Source: Galaxea fascicularis
Lineage: Eukaryota > Cnidaria > Anthozoa > Scleractinia > Euphylliidae
NCBI GenBank assembly: GCA_948470475.1
Contig: OX419337.1
Location: forward strand, 36,897,536-36,961,535
Direction: 5' to 3'
DNA length: 64,000 nucleotides
Shown here piece after piece: positions 63,509 through 64,000 of the stretch. A program made the translations under genes and the position numbers. The number at the start of each line of letters is the position of its first letter. The first letter of the stretch is position 1. The notes beneath the pieces were generated by a model. It did no database searches. It saw nothing but the letters and a program-made list of their open reading frames with translations, and was not told where the DNA came from.

Positions 63509-63527
63509 AATCCGTTGTTGACAAGAA

Positions 63528-63617
63528 ATGGAAAGTTCGCGGGAAAGGCGGCTGAGAAAGGGACTTTCGACTCTGCCGCTGGTTATAGAGCGTCAGATGT
63601 TGTGTTTGGACCCCAAG
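63528..63617 (+). CDS. Candidate alternative first exon of downstream TRIO isoform
   Basis: ATG at 63528 (G at -3, G at +4) opens 30 codons starting MESSRERRLRKGLSTLP and ending CLDPK, followed by the donor AAG|gtaata. It ends in phase 0, as exon 28 does, so it could splice to the next TRIO exon and give a protein beginning after GEF1, comparable to the short GEF2 isoforms of mammalian Kalirin. It could equally be the first exon of another gene. There is no homology evidence for the peptide itself. Confidence 0.4.
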
Positions 63618-64000
63618 GTAATACCTTTTCTTTCTTCTTTCCTCTCTTTGGTCGTCTTTTGTTTCAAAGCAGTGAGGTACATACAGCCCGTGCACACTGT
63701 TGTGGTTATTATGTGAGTGTTTATGCAGTCGTGATTCCGGTGCCATACTGTCGACTTCGATAAATATGAGTTTGTGTTCGTAAAACCGTTGATCAAACGC
63801 AGCGACACCTCATGAAGACCAAAACACACTTCTCGATGAACGTTCTCGTGAAATTCTCCATAACACAATAATTTTAAACTTTATGTTCCTTTATATTTCT
63901 ATTTTTATCGCTTACCTAAGGCGCTCTCCTATCACGGTCATACCCCGAGTTAATCTCGCTCAATCCTCGTGTGCATCGCGTTGTCTCGCTTGCTCGTGTG

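Larger units (their letters stand above)
61834..64000 (+). other. Intron 28 (to window end)
   Basis: Contains a degenerate CCCGCGCTTGGCACTGG array (62060-62280), a 106-bp repeat fragment (62740-62805), a doubtful 21-nt microexon (62877-62897) and a promoter-like segment with a candidate first exon (63499-63617). 62.9-63.5 kb is CpG-rich and repeat-free. The minus-strand open stretch 63099-63404 resembles no known family. Confidence 0.65.

Noticed and set aside
1..64000. CRISPR arrays, operons, prophage or defence systems
   Set aside because: The window is intron-rich animal DNA; tandem repeats seen are satellite-like and have no CRISPR spacing.

Overview
The window is eukaryotic genomic DNA from an animal, most likely an anthozoan cnidarian (a stony coral or close relative). 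It is about 93% intron and AT-rich, with canonical gt/ag introns, tRNA-derived SINEs, many short inverted-terminal-repeat elements and a dispersed 106-bp tandem repeat. The encoded protein is close to vertebrate TRIO/Kalirin along its whole length. The organism call is inference from protein similarity and repeat style; no species-specific marker was identified.

A single gene fills the window on the + strand: a TRIO/Kalirin-family Rho guanine nucleotide exchange factor. I can place 28 exons (985 to 61833) that join in one open frame of 4422 nt, or 1474 codons, with compatible phases at every junction. The gene starts upstream of the window and continues beyond it. Exon 1 encodes the end of the SEC14/CRAL-TRIO lipid-binding domain. 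Exons 2-14 encode nine spectrin repeats, alternating between single-exon repeats and repeats split into about 41 + 64 codons. Exon 15 is a Gln-rich linker. Exons 16-23 encode the first Dbl-homology (DH, GEF1) domain, and exons 23-26 the first PH domain. Exons 27-28 are a Ser/Thr-rich and then acidic linker. The expected SH3, second DH-PH, Ig and kinase exons are not seen and presumably lie downstream.

Two places look like internal promoters for shorter isoforms. At 48276-49044 a TATA box is followed by an in-frame ATG whose reading frame runs into exon 15; this would give a GEF1-initiated protein. At 63499-63617 a YY1-type CGCCATCTTG motif lies just before a 30-codon open exon with a good donor in phase 0, matching the phase of the next TRIO exon; this would give a protein starting after GEF1. 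Mammalian TRIO and Kalirin are known to use alternative promoters for such isoforms.

The introns hold the mobile DNA. These include a composite tRNA-SINE with 15-bp target duplications (26265-26962), a second tRNA-SINE (58240-58690), and a decayed PIF/Harbinger element nested in a larger inverted-repeat element (56992-58894). There is also a hAT-like element (10002-10796), several MITEs, a snap-back insertion with 14-bp target duplications (52572-52755), and 106-bp repeat arrays in both orientations. CpG density rises several-fold at about 24-28 kb. That could mark a germline gene-body methylation boundary.

I see no prokaryotic genes, CRISPR array, rRNA, functional tRNA or virus-like genes.
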